From: Nocardia pneumoniae NBRC 100136
GTDB taxonomy: Bacteria; Actinomycetota; Actinomycetes; Mycobacteriales; Mycobacteriaceae
DNA: 64,000 nt
Assembly (NCBI RefSeq): GCF_000308755.1
Contig: NZ_BAGF01000084.1
Location: forward strand, 62,001-126,000
Reading direction: 5' to 3'
The notes under the pieces were generated by a model. The model saw only the letters and a list, made by a program, of their open reading frames with translations, was not told where the DNA came from and did no database searches. Shown here one piece after another: positions 1 through 8,852 of the stretch (positions are counted from its first letter, which is position 1; every line of letters begins with the position of its first letter). Position numbers and translations under genes: made by a program.

Positions 1-1060
1 GGGCCTGAAGGTCTCGGCCACCTGCGAGGTCACCTTCGGCGGCCACGGCATCCCGGCCAAGGGCTGGCTGGTCGGCGAGGTGCACAACGGCATCGCGCAG
101 ATGTTCGATGTCATCGAGCACGCCCGCATGATGGTGGGCACCAAGGCGATCGCGACCCTGTCGACGGGCTACCTGAACGCGCTCGACTACGCCAAGCAGC
201 GTGTGCAGGGTGCGGATCTGACCCAGATGACCGACAAGGCCGCGCCTCGCGTCACCATCACCCACCACCCGGACGTGCGGCGCTCGCTGGCCATGCAGAA
301 GGCGTACGCCGAGGGCCTGCGCGCGGTCTACCTCTACACCGCCGCCCACCAGAACGCCGATGTGGCGCAGCTGGTTTCCGGCGCCGACCCCGAGCTCGCG
401 GCCCGGGTCAACGACCTGCTGCTGCCGATCGTCAAGGGCGTCGGCTCCGAGCGGGCCTACCAGTACCTGACCGAGTCGCTGCAGACCCTGGGTGGTTCCG
501 GCTTCCTGCAGGACTACCCGATCGAGCAGTACATCCGGGACGCGAAGATCGACTCGCTGTACGAGGGCACCACCGCCATCCAGGCGCAGGACTTCTTCTT
601 CCGCAAGATCGCCCGCGACCGCGGCGTCGCGCTGGCCCACGTGGCCGGCCACGTGCAGAAGTTCATCGACGCCGAAGCGGGCAACGGCCGCCTCAAGGGC
701 GAGCGCAAGCTGCTGGCCACCGCGCTGGAGGACGTGCAGGCCATGGCCGCCACGCTCACCGGCCACCTGATGGGCGCCCAGGAGCAGCCGAGCGAACTGT
801 ACAAGGTCGGCCTCGGTTCGGTGCGCTTCCTGCTCTCGGTGGGTGACCTGCTCATCGGCTGGCAGCTGCTGCGTCAGGCCGAGATCGCCATCGCGGCGCT
901 CGACAACGGTGCGACCGGCGCCGACCAGGCGTTCTACAACGGCAAGATCGCCGTCGCGCAGTTCTTCGCGCGCAACGTCCTGCCGGAGCTCACCGCCACC
1001 CGCGCCGTGCTGTCCAACCTGGACAACGACATCATGGAGCTGGACGAAGCGGCCTTCTGA
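1..1060 (+). CDS. fadE5: Acyl-CoA dehydrogenase FadE5-like, 5' truncated by window edge
   Basis: This is the C-terminal 352 residues of an FAD-dependent acyl-CoA dehydrogenase, which introduces the trans-2 double bond in the first step of fatty acyl-CoA beta-oxidation. The reading frame is open from base 2, so the start lies outside the window; family members with this extra C-terminal domain are about 600 residues long. The motif LYEGTTAIQAQDFFF (around visible residue 185) carries the glutamate expected to be the catalytic base. The last ~130 residues match the helical C-terminal extension typical of the FadE5 subgroup. In M. tuberculosis fadE5 is next to fadA2-fabG4-htdX; here those genes lie 6 kb downstream, which supports the assignment. 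A strong hairpin follows the stop. Confidence 0.85.
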   Translation, partial: GLKVSATCEVTFGGHGIPAKGWLVGEVHNGIAQMFDVIEHARMMVGTKAIATLSTGYLNALDYAKQRVQGADLTQMTDKAAPRVTITHHPDVRRSLAMQKAYAEGLRAVYLYTAAHQNADVAQLVSGADPELAARVNDLLLPIVKGVGSERAYQYLTESLQTLGGSGFLQDYPIEQYIRDAKIDSLYEGTTAIQAQDFFFRKIARDRGVALAHVAGHVQKFIDAEAGNGRLKGERKLLATALEDVQAMAATLTGHLMGAQEQPSELYKVGLGSVRFLLSVGDLLIGWQLLRQAEIAIAALDNGATGADQAFYNGKIAVAQFFARNVLPELTATRAVLSNLDNDIMELDEAAF

Positions 1061-1080
1061 CGCATCTTCACAACGAAACA

Positions 1081-1121
1081 CGACAAAACGGCCCGGAGAT
1101 GATCTCCGGGCCGTTCTGTCG
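1081..1121 (+). terminator. Intrinsic-type hairpin after fadE5
   Basis: A perfect 12-bp stem (ACGGCCCGGAGA, 1088-1099, with TCTCCGGGCCGT, 1103-1114) closes a 3-base loop. The stem extends outward with one mismatch (CGACAAA against TTCTGTCG). There is no long T-run, as is common in high-GC actinobacteria. Its place 20 bases after the fadE5 stop fits termination. Confidence 0.8.
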
Positions 1122-1260
1122 TCTAGGTTGTCGATTCGTGACGTCTGATCAGCGCTCGACGCCGATGCTCTCCGGTAGATTGCGTGCTCCCGGGAGGGGG
1201 CAGGAACCTCCCGACCCCCACGGTTCGGGGCGGAAGGTGTCGGCAGAGGTGCCCGAGGTG

Positions 1261-2010
1261 ATGCGCAACGCGACTGGCATCGGCGCTTACTTGCGCGAAC
1301 GACGACTCGCAGCCGGATTGACGCCCGCGCACCTGGCCCAGCACGCCGGACTCACCGAGCCGGTGCTGGATCAAGTCGAAACGGGCGCGGTCACACCGAG
1401 TTACCCGCTGCTCGAGCGGCTTTTCGACGCGCTGGAAGTGCCGGCCTGGTACCGCAGGCACATCGTCGTGCTGACTTTGCCGAACTTCTTCGAGGCCGCT
1501 TACGGACCCGGACCGGGGGTGCCGACTCCCGACGACCTGGACGACCTGCACAGCCTTCCCGATCCGGCCTGCTATCAGCGAATGCCGACGCAGGATCTGG
1601 TGGCGGCGAACTCCGCCTTTGATCGGACCTTTCCGGGAGCCGCCGCCCGATCGAACATGCTGGAGTGGATGTTTCTGGACTCGGCCGCCAAACGGGTGAT
1701 CGTGGAGTGGGCCGTCGAGGCGCACCTGCTGGTCGACGCGTTTCGCATCCTGTCCCCGCTCGCGCCGCGCGAGCGCGTCGAGGAGATCGCCGAGCGCTGC
1801 CGCCGCTCCCCCGACTGGGACCGCATGTGGACCAGCGAGGTGCGCTCCGCGGACATCCCGCGCGGCAGGCTGCTGGTGCGCGACCTCGCCACGCGCCGGG
1901 TACGCACGATGAGCATGCGCGTCTACAGCCCCGAACTGCCCGAACGGCCTTGGTGGCTCTACCGGCTGGTGACGAGCGCCCCAACTCGTGGCGCGCATGC
2001 GCCGATGTAA
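1261..2010 (+). CDS. XRE-family regulator with MmyB-like ligand domain
   Basis: Predicted DNA-binding regulator of 249 residues. Residues 5-60 form a helix-turn-helix (GIGAYLRERRLAAGL, then HLAQHAGL and the recognition-helix region TEPVLDQVETG). Residues ~90-245 resemble the MmyB-like ligand-binding domain common in actinobacterial XRE regulators (DLVAANSAFDRTFPG, NMLEWMFLD, SPDWDRMWTSEVRS). I chose the ATG at 1261 because GAGG lies 4-5 bases upstream; an in-frame GTG at 1237 would add 8 residues. It is a single gene between the fadE5 terminator and a secreted protein gene. Its target and ligand cannot be told from sequence. Confidence 0.8.
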   Translation: MRNATGIGAYLRERRLAAGLTPAHLAQHAGLTEPVLDQVETGAVTPSYPLLERLFDALEVPAWYRRHIVVLTLPNFFEAAYGPGPGVPTPDDLDDLHSLPDPACYQRMPTQDLVAANSAFDRTFPGAAARSNMLEWMFLDSAAKRVIVEWAVEAHLLVDAFRILSPLAPRERVEEIAERCRRSPDWDRMWTSEVRSADIPRGRLLVRDLATRRVRTMSMRVYSPELPERPWWLYRLVTSAPTRGAHAPM

Positions 2011-2078
2011 GCGACATCGAGGCGGCGAGCAGGCACAATGAGCGAGCAGACTGCGTCCCAGACGAAGGGAATTGCCGG

Positions 2079-3164
2079 ATGACTCGCTCGCTGTCCGCAC
2101 TTGCCGGTGCCGGTGCGCTCGCAACGGTCCTCGCCCTCGCCGCCGCCGCGCCGGTCGGGGCCGACCCCAACAACGTCATACCGATCCCGGCCCTCAACGG
2201 CATCCACGGACTGCCGAACCTGCCCGGTCCGACCAAGGCCGTCTTCCAGGTGACCGGCATGGACAGCCCGAACCGCACACAGAATTTCAATGTGCTCGGC
2301 ACCGATCTCGGCATCATGTGGGATGACGGCAACGGCCGCATGCTCACCGCTTTCGGCGACAGCGCCGGGCTCGGCTTTCCCAATCTGCTCGCGGGCAGCA
2401 TCTGGGCCTGGACCAGCAACGTGCTGTTCCGCAGCTCGACACACGACCCGGCCAGCGGCATCATCTTCGACGACGTGGTGCCGAATCCCCTACCCAGCCC
2501 CAAGATCCCAGGCATCGAGATCAGTTTGATCCCCACGGCGGGCATCTCGGTGGGCGGCGTGCAATACATGAGCCTGATGTCGGTCCGGGAGTGGGGCGAC
2601 CACGGCAAGTGGCACACCAATTTCTCCACGCTGGCCTCCTCGCAGGACGGCGGCACCACGTGGACGCCACTCACCACCACACGCCGCGCCAATGTCGACG
2701 GTCACGAGAACTTTCAGCAGAACGCCTTCCTTAAGGCGGGCGGCTACGTCTACCGCTACGGCACTCCCTCCGGCCGCAACAATCCCGGATTCGTCTCGCG
2801 TGCAAAAGAAACCGATATCGCCAATATCGACGCCTATGAATACTGGGACGGCAAAGCGTGGAAGCCCGGCGACGCGAAGACCGCGGCGCCCATCGTGGGC
2901 GGCGTGGCCGAATTGTCGGTGATGTGGAACGACTACCTCGGCCAGTTCGTCATGCTGACCACCGATCCGTCCAACAGCGTCGTCATGCGCACCGCGGCAG
3001 CACCCGAAGGGCCGTGGAGCGAACCCAGGGTCCTCATCGATACCCGCGCCCTGCCCACCGCCTACGCACCGATGATCTTCCCGTACCAAACCGGCCGTGA
3101 CCTCTACTTCATGGTCACCCAGCACACCCAGTACAACGTTCTGCTGATGCGAACACCGCTGTGA
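2079..3164 (+). CDS. Secreted DUF4185 protein
   Basis: Exported protein of 361 residues. The start at 2079 has AAGGGA 8 bases upstream and gives a classic signal peptide (MTRSLSALAGAGALATVLAL, cleavage probably after APVGA near residue 28). The mature part resembles DUF4185, a sialidase-like beta-propeller found in secreted proteins of mycobacteria and nocardiae; matching blocks are LGTDLGIMWDDGNGRMLTAFGDS, ASSQDGGTTWTPL and NDYLGQFVMLTTD. The Asp-box-like SSQDGGTTW fits that fold. No catalytic function is established for this family, and I cannot assign one. It lies 68 bases after the XRE gene and may be co-transcribed with it. Confidence 0.8.
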   Translation: MTRSLSALAGAGALATVLALAAAAPVGADPNNVIPIPALNGIHGLPNLPGPTKAVFQVTGMDSPNRTQNFNVLGTDLGIMWDDGNGRMLTAFGDSAGLGFPNLLAGSIWAWTSNVLFRSSTHDPASGIIFDDVVPNPLPSPKIPGIEISLIPTAGISVGGVQYMSLMSVREWGDHGKWHTNFSTLASSQDGGTTWTPLTTTRRANVDGHENFQQNAFLKAGGYVYRYGTPSGRNNPGFVSRAKETDIANIDAYEYWDGKAWKPGDAKTAAPIVGGVAELSVMWNDYLGQFVMLTTDPSNSVVMRTAAAPEGPWSEPRVLIDTRALPTAYAPMIFPYQTGRDLYFMVTQHTQYNVLLMRTPL

Positions 3165-3225
3165 CAGTGGGGGCGACTCGTGCCAGCCCCTGTCCGCATG
3201 AGGCAGCGGTCCACTCGGCCCTTCC

Positions 3226-3837
3226 TCACTGGGGCACGACGCTCTTGGCCCCCACCATGCGCACCATGCTGAGGATCGGAAGACCGATCACCAAATGTTC
3301 GATCCCAGTGGTGATACCCACCCACAGGTCGCTGGACAGGGCCAGTGGAATGATCACCGCCGCGGCGGTGAGGATCCCCACGATCCAGCCGAAGAACAAT
3401 TCCGGTGACGGAGTACCCAGGCGAAGCAGATACCAGAGCACCCCGGCCAGCAGCGCGCAGATGAAGGCAACCACGGCGAACCAGTACGCGGGCTGGGACA
3501 TCGGGTTCCACACCCCGAACTTGCCGCTTTCCGTCATCCGGGTGGCGATGATTTCGATGATCCAGGCGCACAGCCAGGCCGCGAGCGCGGTTACCACTGC
3601 CGTGGCGAACACGCCGCCGGCGAACATGCCGATGTTGACGTCCGGCCCCTGCTGTGGCCGGGACTGCCGGTCCGGATAATCGGACTGCTGATATGCGCTG
3701 TATCCGTGGTCTTGGCCGTACCCGGCACCCTGGCCGTATCCCGGATCACCCCGGTAGCCGGGATCACGGTAATTCCCCGGCTGATAACCGGCTTCATAAC
3801 GTGCGGTGTGCTGGTCGCGCGGATCCATGGGATTCAA
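3226..3837 (-). CDS. Small four-helix membrane protein with Tyr/Gly-rich N-terminus
   Basis: Membrane protein of 203 residues, resembling DUF6069-type actinobacterial proteins (assigned from pattern, not by search). Residues 10-65 are low-complexity and rich in Y, G, D and Q (YRGDPGYGQGAGYGQDHGY). Four hydrophobic segments follow at about 69-95, 112-134, 142-164 and 170-192. The start decision is unusual: a full anti-SD match, GGAGGTGATC, lies 10 bases before an in-frame TTG at 3837 and 19 bases before the ATG at 3828. TTG is therefore the better-supported start. The gene is convergent with the DUF4185 gene. Function unknown. Confidence 0.7.
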   Translation of the reverse strand: MNPMDPRDQHTARYEAGYQPGNYRDPGYRGDPGYGQGAGYGQDHGYSAYQQSDYPDRQSRPQQGPDVNIGMFAGGVFATAVVTALAAWLCAWIIEIIATRMTESGKFGVWNPMSQPAYWFAVVAFICALLAGVLWYLLRLGTPSPELFFGWIVGILTAAAVIIPLALSSDLWVGITTGIEHLVIGLPILSMVRMVGAKSVVPQ

Positions 3838-4002
3838 CCGCCGATCACCTCCGTCGAGAGCATGCGTGTGCGTCGAGTGTAGGGCCCGGCCGATCAGGCT
3901 GCTGGCCGCATTGAGGTGTCCATAGAGAGCACACCACCATCGACGCGATTCCAGCGGCCGCCATGCTTCGACGTTCGAGCAGAGTTGTGGCGGCCGGGAA
4001 TC

Positions 4003-5901
4003 TCACTCACACTTGACGACCGGAATCGGGTCGTATTTCACCGTGCGGGTGGTGCGGGAGACTTCGCGTCCGGTTTTGCGGTCGGTGATGACGCGGGTGT
4101 CGGAAATGGTGAAGCCGGGGGCGCCTTCGGAGGCGATGCAGTCCTTGCCCTTGGGCAAGGTGATGGTCTTGGGCTCGGTCGGTTTGGTCTTCTCACCGGT
4201 GATGGATTCGACGTCCACCGTCTTGGTGCCCCACAGGCGGACGGTCACCTCCGAGTCGGTGACGAAAGCCTCGATGTAGACGCCGGTTTGGCTGTTGTTG
4301 CGGAATTTGAGGTCGATCGCGCCATCGAAGACGGTGGCCTCGCGGGCGGCCGGGTAGCGGGAGATGTAGTAGCTGTGCTCGGTATGGCCCGCGTCTTCCA
4401 AACCGGCGAAATACGCGGCGTTGTAGAGCGTGGTGGCGAACTGGCTGATGCCGCCGCCGACGGCGGTGCTGGGGCGGCCGTGGTCGATGATGCCGGACTC
4501 GACATATCCTTCCGCCGTACCGCGCGGACCGGTGAATTCGTTGAGCGAGAACGTCTCTCCCGGCTTCACGATCGCGCCGTTGACCTTCCTGGCCACGGTG
4601 CGGATATTGACGCCGGAGGGTCCGCTGAAGCCGCTGGTGGTGAACGAACCCACGGTCTCGACGATGCCGAGCCCTTGCGCCGCCTCGGTGGTCACTTTCG
4701 GTTCGACTCGCTCGTAGACCGCCTGGCCGGTCCGCTCGCCCTGGGCAACCAGCAGCGCGTTGAACTGTTCGAAGGTCTTCGGCCAGTTGATCTTGTCGCC
4801 GACCACCGCGGGAACCACCGCCGGTCGACCGCCGGAGACGGCGAAGGTAGCGTCCTTCGGCTCGACCTCCGTGGGCGCGAGCTGCGCGGCGAGCAGGCCG
4901 ATCGCGGCGTCCTGGTTCACCGACACGGCCAGACCGCCCTGCCCGTCCGGCGCGAAGGTCAGCACGGACGCGATCTGCTCCGGGTCGAGCCTGGCGGCGC
5001 CGCCCTTGCCCGCGAACGTGATCGGCGCCTGCACCGCGGGCTGCGCGATCTCGCGCAGCGCCGTGTCCACGGCTTCGGGGCGCACGCTCTGGGGAGCGGG
5101 AACGACCGGAAGGTCCAGCGGCGCTGCGGTGATCCAGTTGTCGACCAATTCCGCTCGCGCGGCAGCACTGTCGAGCACGCGTCCCGGAACCGGCGGCACC
5201 GCAACAGGCCTCGCCTTGTCGAAGGTGATGGTGCCCTCGACCGTTGGGCGGTCGTGCACCCGCAGTTCGGACAATTGGCGGTCCAATGCCGGTTCGTCGA
5301 CCGCGCTGACGATCGCTACGTCGCGGGTGGTGAAGAAGGAGGCGAGCCGGGTGAACGGGTTGAGCGGCTGGGAGCCGATCCGCGACCAGGTGGCGTCCCA
5401 GTTCACGCCGAGTCCGGCGGAGCTCGGCACGATACCGGTCTGCACGTCGCCGATGCGCAGCGGCAGTTCCCGGCTCGCTCTCGGCTCGAGTTCGGCGCGC
5501 AGGCGGGCATCGGCCGCGGACTTGTCCATGCCGCCGATGTCGACGCCCGCCACGACGGTGCCGCGGGGCACCTCGCCCGAGGACAGCGCCCAGTCCACGG
5601 CGTATCCGAGACCCGCCAAGGCGAGGACGGCGCCGACCGCGATGCCGACCCTGCGCACCACGGCGGTATCCGGGCGCTTCGGCGGTGGGCTGGAAATCGG
5701 ACGGCGCCCGGGGGCGCGGCGCGGCGGCGGGGGCGACGGCCGCCGCGGGCCGGTGTGCATGGGCTGAGTGGGCATCGCATCGCCACGCCACCCGACCGAT
5801 TGGTCTGATTCCTGGGGTCGATCCGCCCCGAGGAGCTGGCGCCATCCGACGTCGCCACCCGCTCCAGGGCCGCGGTCTCCGGTGCTCGGCTGGCTCGTCA
5901 C
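4003..5901 (-). CDS. VanW family wall protein with peptidoglycan-binding-like repeats
   Basis: Membrane-anchored protein of 632 residues. GTG at 5901 is chosen because GGAGG lies 7 bases upstream; longer in-frame starts lack this. A Pro/Arg-rich cytoplasmic stretch precedes one membrane helix (VRRVGIAVGAVLALAGLGYA, about residue 75). The extracytoplasmic part has two or more YoaR/PG-binding-4-like modules (~100-340), then a VanW domain (~390-510) with GETFSLNEFTG, VGGGISQFATTLYNAAYFAGL and the HSYYISRYPA segment. A C-terminal G5-like tail follows (GREVSRTTRTVKYDPIP). VanW proteins are linked to the cell wall but their reaction is unknown. Divergent from gnd. Confidence 0.85.
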   Translation of the reverse strand: MTSQPSTGDRGPGAGGDVGWRQLLGADRPQESDQSVGWRGDAMPTQPMHTGPRRPSPPPPRRAPGRRPISSPPPKRPDTAVVRRVGIAVGAVLALAGLGYAVDWALSSGEVPRGTVVAGVDIGGMDKSAADARLRAELEPRASRELPLRIGDVQTGIVPSSAGLGVNWDATWSRIGSQPLNPFTRLASFFTTRDVAIVSAVDEPALDRQLSELRVHDRPTVEGTITFDKARPVAVPPVPGRVLDSAAARAELVDNWITAAPLDLPVVPAPQSVRPEAVDTALREIAQPAVQAPITFAGKGGAARLDPEQIASVLTFAPDGQGGLAVSVNQDAAIGLLAAQLAPTEVEPKDATFAVSGGRPAVVPAVVGDKINWPKTFEQFNALLVAQGERTGQAVYERVEPKVTTEAAQGLGIVETVGSFTTSGFSGPSGVNIRTVARKVNGAIVKPGETFSLNEFTGPRGTAEGYVESGIIDHGRPSTAVGGGISQFATTLYNAAYFAGLEDAGHTEHSYYISRYPAAREATVFDGAIDLKFRNNSQTGVYIEAFVTDSEVTVRLWGTKTVDVESITGEKTKPTEPKTITLPKGKDCIASEGAPGFTISDTRVITDRKTGREVSRTTRTVKYDPIPVVKCE

Positions 5902-6214
5902 GAACCGTCCTCCACGTTCCATTGAATTGTGGACTCGCACGACACGAGTCCTCACCAACGATAGTGGCCCTTACCGACAGGGGTCGGCACAGCACGGATC
6001 AGCAGCAATCCCGCGCAAAAGAGCCGGGTACAGCACGCAAAGAGGCCCGCGCAGTTGCCGGGTCGGGGGTCTGGCAACTGCGCGGAGCCACCCCGTTTAT
6101 CGGAGCACCGGATGTGGCGTTACACGCGCGGGGCAGACCGTGACCGAAGCAACGCGGGAGAATCGAGAAGGACCGCCGCGCCGCAAGACTTCGCACACGA
6201 GGGAGATGGATGGC
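5902..6214. promoter_or_regulatory. Divergent vanW-gnd intergenic region
   Basis: This 313-base stretch has no convincing gene. It holds the promoters for the VanW-family gene (leftward) and gnd (rightward), and a strong hairpin at 6047-6085 described separately. A TATAGT-like hexamer is absent, but CGATAGTGG near 5960 is a possible -10 (GATAGT). Confidence 0.5.
6047..6085. other. Perfect 13-bp hairpin in divergent intergenic region
   Basis: CCGCGCAGTTGCC (6047-6059) pairs exactly with GGCAACTGCGCGG (6073-6085) around a 13-base G-rich loop. It sits about 130 bases before gnd, in a region with no coding signal. It could be the terminator of a short unannotated transcript, a leader structure or a protein-binding site. 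No T-run follows. Confidence 0.6.
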
Positions 6215-7243
6215 ATGCAGCTGGGAATGATCGGCCTCGGCCGGATGGGCGCCAATATCGTGCGTCGGATCGTCGCCGACGGGCACACCGCCGTCGGATA
6301 CGAGCGTCGCGCCCAGCACATCGACGAATTGCGCGCCGAGCTCGGGGACGGCTTCCAGGGCAGCACCGATCTCGCCGAGTTCGTCCACATGCTCGAGGCA
6401 CCGCGCGTGGTGTGGGTGATGATCCCGGCCGGCGCGACGAGCGCGGTGATCGACCAGGTGGCCGAACTGCTCGAGCCCGGCGACATCGTCATCGACGGTG
6501 GCAACAGCCGCTACCACGAGGACATCCAGCGTGCCGAGCGGCTGCGGCCCAAGGGCATCCACTACCTGGACATCGGCACCTCGGGTGGGGTTTTCGGCCG
6601 CACCCGCGGCTACTGCCTGATGATCGGCGGCGAGGCGGAGCAGGTGAAGTACCTCGACCCGCTGCTGAAATCCATCGCCCCGGGTCTGGAAGCGGCCGAG
6701 CGGACGCCGGGGCGCACCGGCGAACCCTCCACGGCCGAGCTCGGCTACCTGCACTGTGGACCGGCGGGCGCGGGCCACTTCGTGAAGATGGTGCACAACG
6801 GCATCGAGTACGGCGCGATGGCGGCCTACGCCGAAGGCTTGAACATCCTGCACAAGGCCAATTACGGCGCCGAGCACGCGGGCGAGTTCTCCGCGGAGGA
6901 GACGCCGCTGGAGCATCCCGAGTACTACCGGTACGACATCGACGTGCCCGAGGTCACCGAGGTGTGGCGGCGGGGTTCGGTGGTCGCGTCCTGGCTGCTC
7001 GACCTCACCGCGGCGGCGCTGCACGCCGACCCGGACCTGGAGTCCTACAGCGGCCGGGTGTCCGATTCCGGCGAGGGGCGCTGGACGATCGACGCCGCCA
7101 TCGATGTCGGCGTGCCCGTGCCGGTGCTGTCGTCGGCCTTGTTCGCGCGGTTCTCCTCCCGGGGCGAGGCCCTTTACGCGGACAAAGTGCTCTCGGCGAT
7201 GCGAAAGGCATTCGGCGGCCACCACGAGCTTCCGGACAAGTAG
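6215..7243 (+). CDS. gnd: 6-phosphogluconate dehydrogenase, decarboxylating, short form
   Basis: Cytosolic enzyme of the oxidative pentose phosphate pathway: 6-phosphogluconate + NAD(P)+ to ribulose 5-phosphate, CO2 and NAD(P)H. The 342 residues match the short (~330-340) class, like M. tuberculosis gnd2, rather than the 470-480-residue class. The Rossmann motif GLGRMGANI is at residues 7-15. IDGGNSRYHED and YLDIGTSGGVFG are family signatures, and HFVKMVHNGIEY near residue 190 holds the catalytic lysine. ATG 6215 is preferred over in-frame ATG 6206 because GGGAG lies 9 bases upstream of 6215. The cofactor is often NAD in this class, but specificity is not provable here. A terminator follows. 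Confidence 0.92.
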   Translation: MQLGMIGLGRMGANIVRRIVADGHTAVGYERRAQHIDELRAELGDGFQGSTDLAEFVHMLEAPRVVWVMIPAGATSAVIDQVAELLEPGDIVIDGGNSRYHEDIQRAERLRPKGIHYLDIGTSGGVFGRTRGYCLMIGGEAEQVKYLDPLLKSIAPGLEAAERTPGRTGEPSTAELGYLHCGPAGAGHFVKMVHNGIEYGAMAAYAEGLNILHKANYGAEHAGEFSAEETPLEHPEYYRYDIDVPEVTEVWRRGSVVASWLLDLTAAALHADPDLESYSGRVSDSGEGRWTIDAAIDVGVPVPVLSSALFARFSSRGEALYADKVLSAMRKAFGGHHELPDK

Positions 7244-7256
7244 GCGATGACAACGC

Positions 7257-7285
7257 GGCCCCCGATCGAATTCCGATCGGGGGCC
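7257..7285. terminator. Bidirectional terminator between gnd and fadA2
   Basis: A perfect 12-bp stem, GGCCCCCGATCG (7257-7268) with CGATCGGGGGCC (7274-7285), closes a 5-base loop and is followed by ATTTCGT. It lies between the 3' ends of two convergent genes and can serve both. Confidence 0.85.
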
Positions 7286-7324
7286 ATTTCGTCGTGCGTC
7301 AGCTACTCCCGGCGCTCGGCGCGA

Positions 7325-8647
7325 TCAGCGCTCCAGGATCGCGACCACGCCCTGTCCACCCGCGGCGCAGATGGAGATGAGAGCGCGGCCGGAGCCCTTT
7401 TCGGCGAGCAGCTTCGCGGTGGAGGCGACGATGCGGCCGCCGGTCGCGGCGAAGGGGTGGCCAGCGGCCAGCGACGAGCCGTTGACGTTGAGCTTGCTGC
7501 GATCGATCGAACCGAGCGCGCCGTCCAGGCCGAGGCGCTCCTTGCAGTAGGCGTCGGACTCCCACGCGGCCAGGGTGGCCAGCACCACCGAGGCGAACGC
7601 CTCGTGGATCTCGTAGTAGTCGAAGTCCTGCAGGGTGAGGCCGTTGCGGGCGAGCAGGCGCGGCACCGCGTAGGTCGGCGCCATCAGCAGGCCGTCGGGG
7701 CCGTGGATGTAGTCGACCGCGGCGACCTCGCTGTCGACCAGGTTCGCCAGCACCGGCAGCTTGCGCTCGGCGGCCCACTCCTCGCTGGACAGCAGCACGG
7801 CGGAGGCGCCGTCGGTCAGCGGGGTGGAGTTGCCCGCGGTCATGGTCGCGTCGCCCGCCTTCACCCCGAAGACCGGCTTCAGCGTGGCCAGCTTCTCGAT
7901 CGAGGAGTTCGGCCGCAGATTGTCGTCGCGGGTCAGGCCGAGGAACGGCGTGATCAGGTCGTCGAAGAAACCGCGATCGTAGGCGGCCGCCATGTTCTTG
8001 TGCGACAGGTAGGCCAGCTCGTCCTGCGCCTCGCGCGCGATGCCGAATTCCTTGGCGGTGATCGCGGCGTGCTCGCCCATGGACAACCCGGTGCGCGGCT
8101 CGGCGTTGCGCGGGATCTCGATGCCGAGCATGCTCGGGCGCAGCTGGCCGACCAGCTTGAGCCGGTCTTTGTTGGACTTGGCGCGGTTGGCGTCCAGCAT
8201 CCACTCGCGCAGGCCCTCGCTCACCCCGATCGGGGCGTCGGAGGTGGTGTCGGTGCCGCCGCCGATGCCTGCCTCGATGCGACCCGCCGCGATCGCGTCA
8301 CCGACGGTGACGATCGCCTGGAGGCCGGTGCCGCACGCCAGTTGCAGATCGTGCGCGGGGGTGTAGGGGCTCAGCTTGCTGCCGAGCACGCTCTCGCGGA
8401 TGAGGCCGTGCTCGCCGACCCGCTTCAGCACGGCGCCGCCGACGACCATGCCGAGCCGCTCGCCCTGCAGGCCGAAGCGGCTGACCAGCCCGTCCAGCGC
8501 GGCGGTGAACATGTCCTGGTTGGAGGCGTGCGCGTACGCCTTGTCCGAGCGAGCGAACGGAATCCGGTTGCCGCCCACGATCGCGACCGGGCGGGTCGTC
8601 TTACCGGTCTTGGCGGTGCTCTTCGCCGAACTGACTTTGCTGGTCAC
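7325..8647 (-). CDS. fadA2: Acetyl-CoA C-acyltransferase (thiolase) FadA2
   Basis: Thiolase of 440 residues, the same length I recall for M. tuberculosis FadA2. It cleaves 3-ketoacyl-CoA with CoA, or condenses acyl-CoAs in reverse. The acyl-accepting cysteine is in LQLACGTGLQ (C105). The C-terminal half has YYEIHEAFASV and NVNGSSLAAGHPFAATG with the active-site histidines, and ICAAGGQG with the second cysteine. GTG at 8647 is chosen because GGAG lies 6 bases before it; the TTG at 8659 overlaps that SD. It is divergent from fabG4-htdX across a perfect palindrome at 8735-8766, so all three are probably controlled together by the TetR protein encoded at 12528-13127. Confidence 0.92.
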   Translation of the reverse strand: MTSKVSSAKSTAKTGKTTRPVAIVGGNRIPFARSDKAYAHASNQDMFTAALDGLVSRFGLQGERLGMVVGGAVLKRVGEHGLIRESVLGSKLSPYTPAHDLQLACGTGLQAIVTVGDAIAAGRIEAGIGGGTDTTSDAPIGVSEGLREWMLDANRAKSNKDRLKLVGQLRPSMLGIEIPRNAEPRTGLSMGEHAAITAKEFGIAREAQDELAYLSHKNMAAAYDRGFFDDLITPFLGLTRDDNLRPNSSIEKLATLKPVFGVKAGDATMTAGNSTPLTDGASAVLLSSEEWAAERKLPVLANLVDSEVAAVDYIHGPDGLLMAPTYAVPRLLARNGLTLQDFDYYEIHEAFASVVLATLAAWESDAYCKERLGLDGALGSIDRSKLNVNGSSLAAGHPFAATGGRIVASTAKLLAEKGSGRALISICAAGGQGVVAILER

Positions 8648-8734
8648 TCGAGTCTCCAAGGTCTCGTGGATGGATGTCCCGGCGGCCCGGTTCGGCGTGG
8701 CTCCACGCAGATCGGCGCACCGTCGCGGTTGTTT

Positions 8735-8766
8735 ACATTAAACTTACTCTGGAGTAAGTTTAATGT
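8735..8766. promoter_or_regulatory. TetR-type operator between fadA2 and fabG4
   Basis: A perfect inverted repeat with 15-bp arms: ACATTAAACTTACTC (8735-8749) and GAGTAAGTTTAATGT (8752-8766), separated by TG. It lies 87 bases from each of the two divergent starts. The core CTTACTC-NN-GAGTAAG recurs, with changes in the right arm, in front of the tetR gene at 13159-13175. This makes that TetR protein the likely ligand (inference). Confidence 0.8.
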
Positions 8767-8852
8767 CGACACATACCCCGCAAAAGTGCGCCAGCGAACC
8801 ACGCCGGGGCGACCTCCAACCCGAGAGACAGAACTCAGAAAAGGTAGGAATA

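Noticed and set aside
1237..1260. GTG 1237 as start of the XRE gene
   Set aside because: The SD before ATG 1261 is better and the HTH begins shortly after that ATG.
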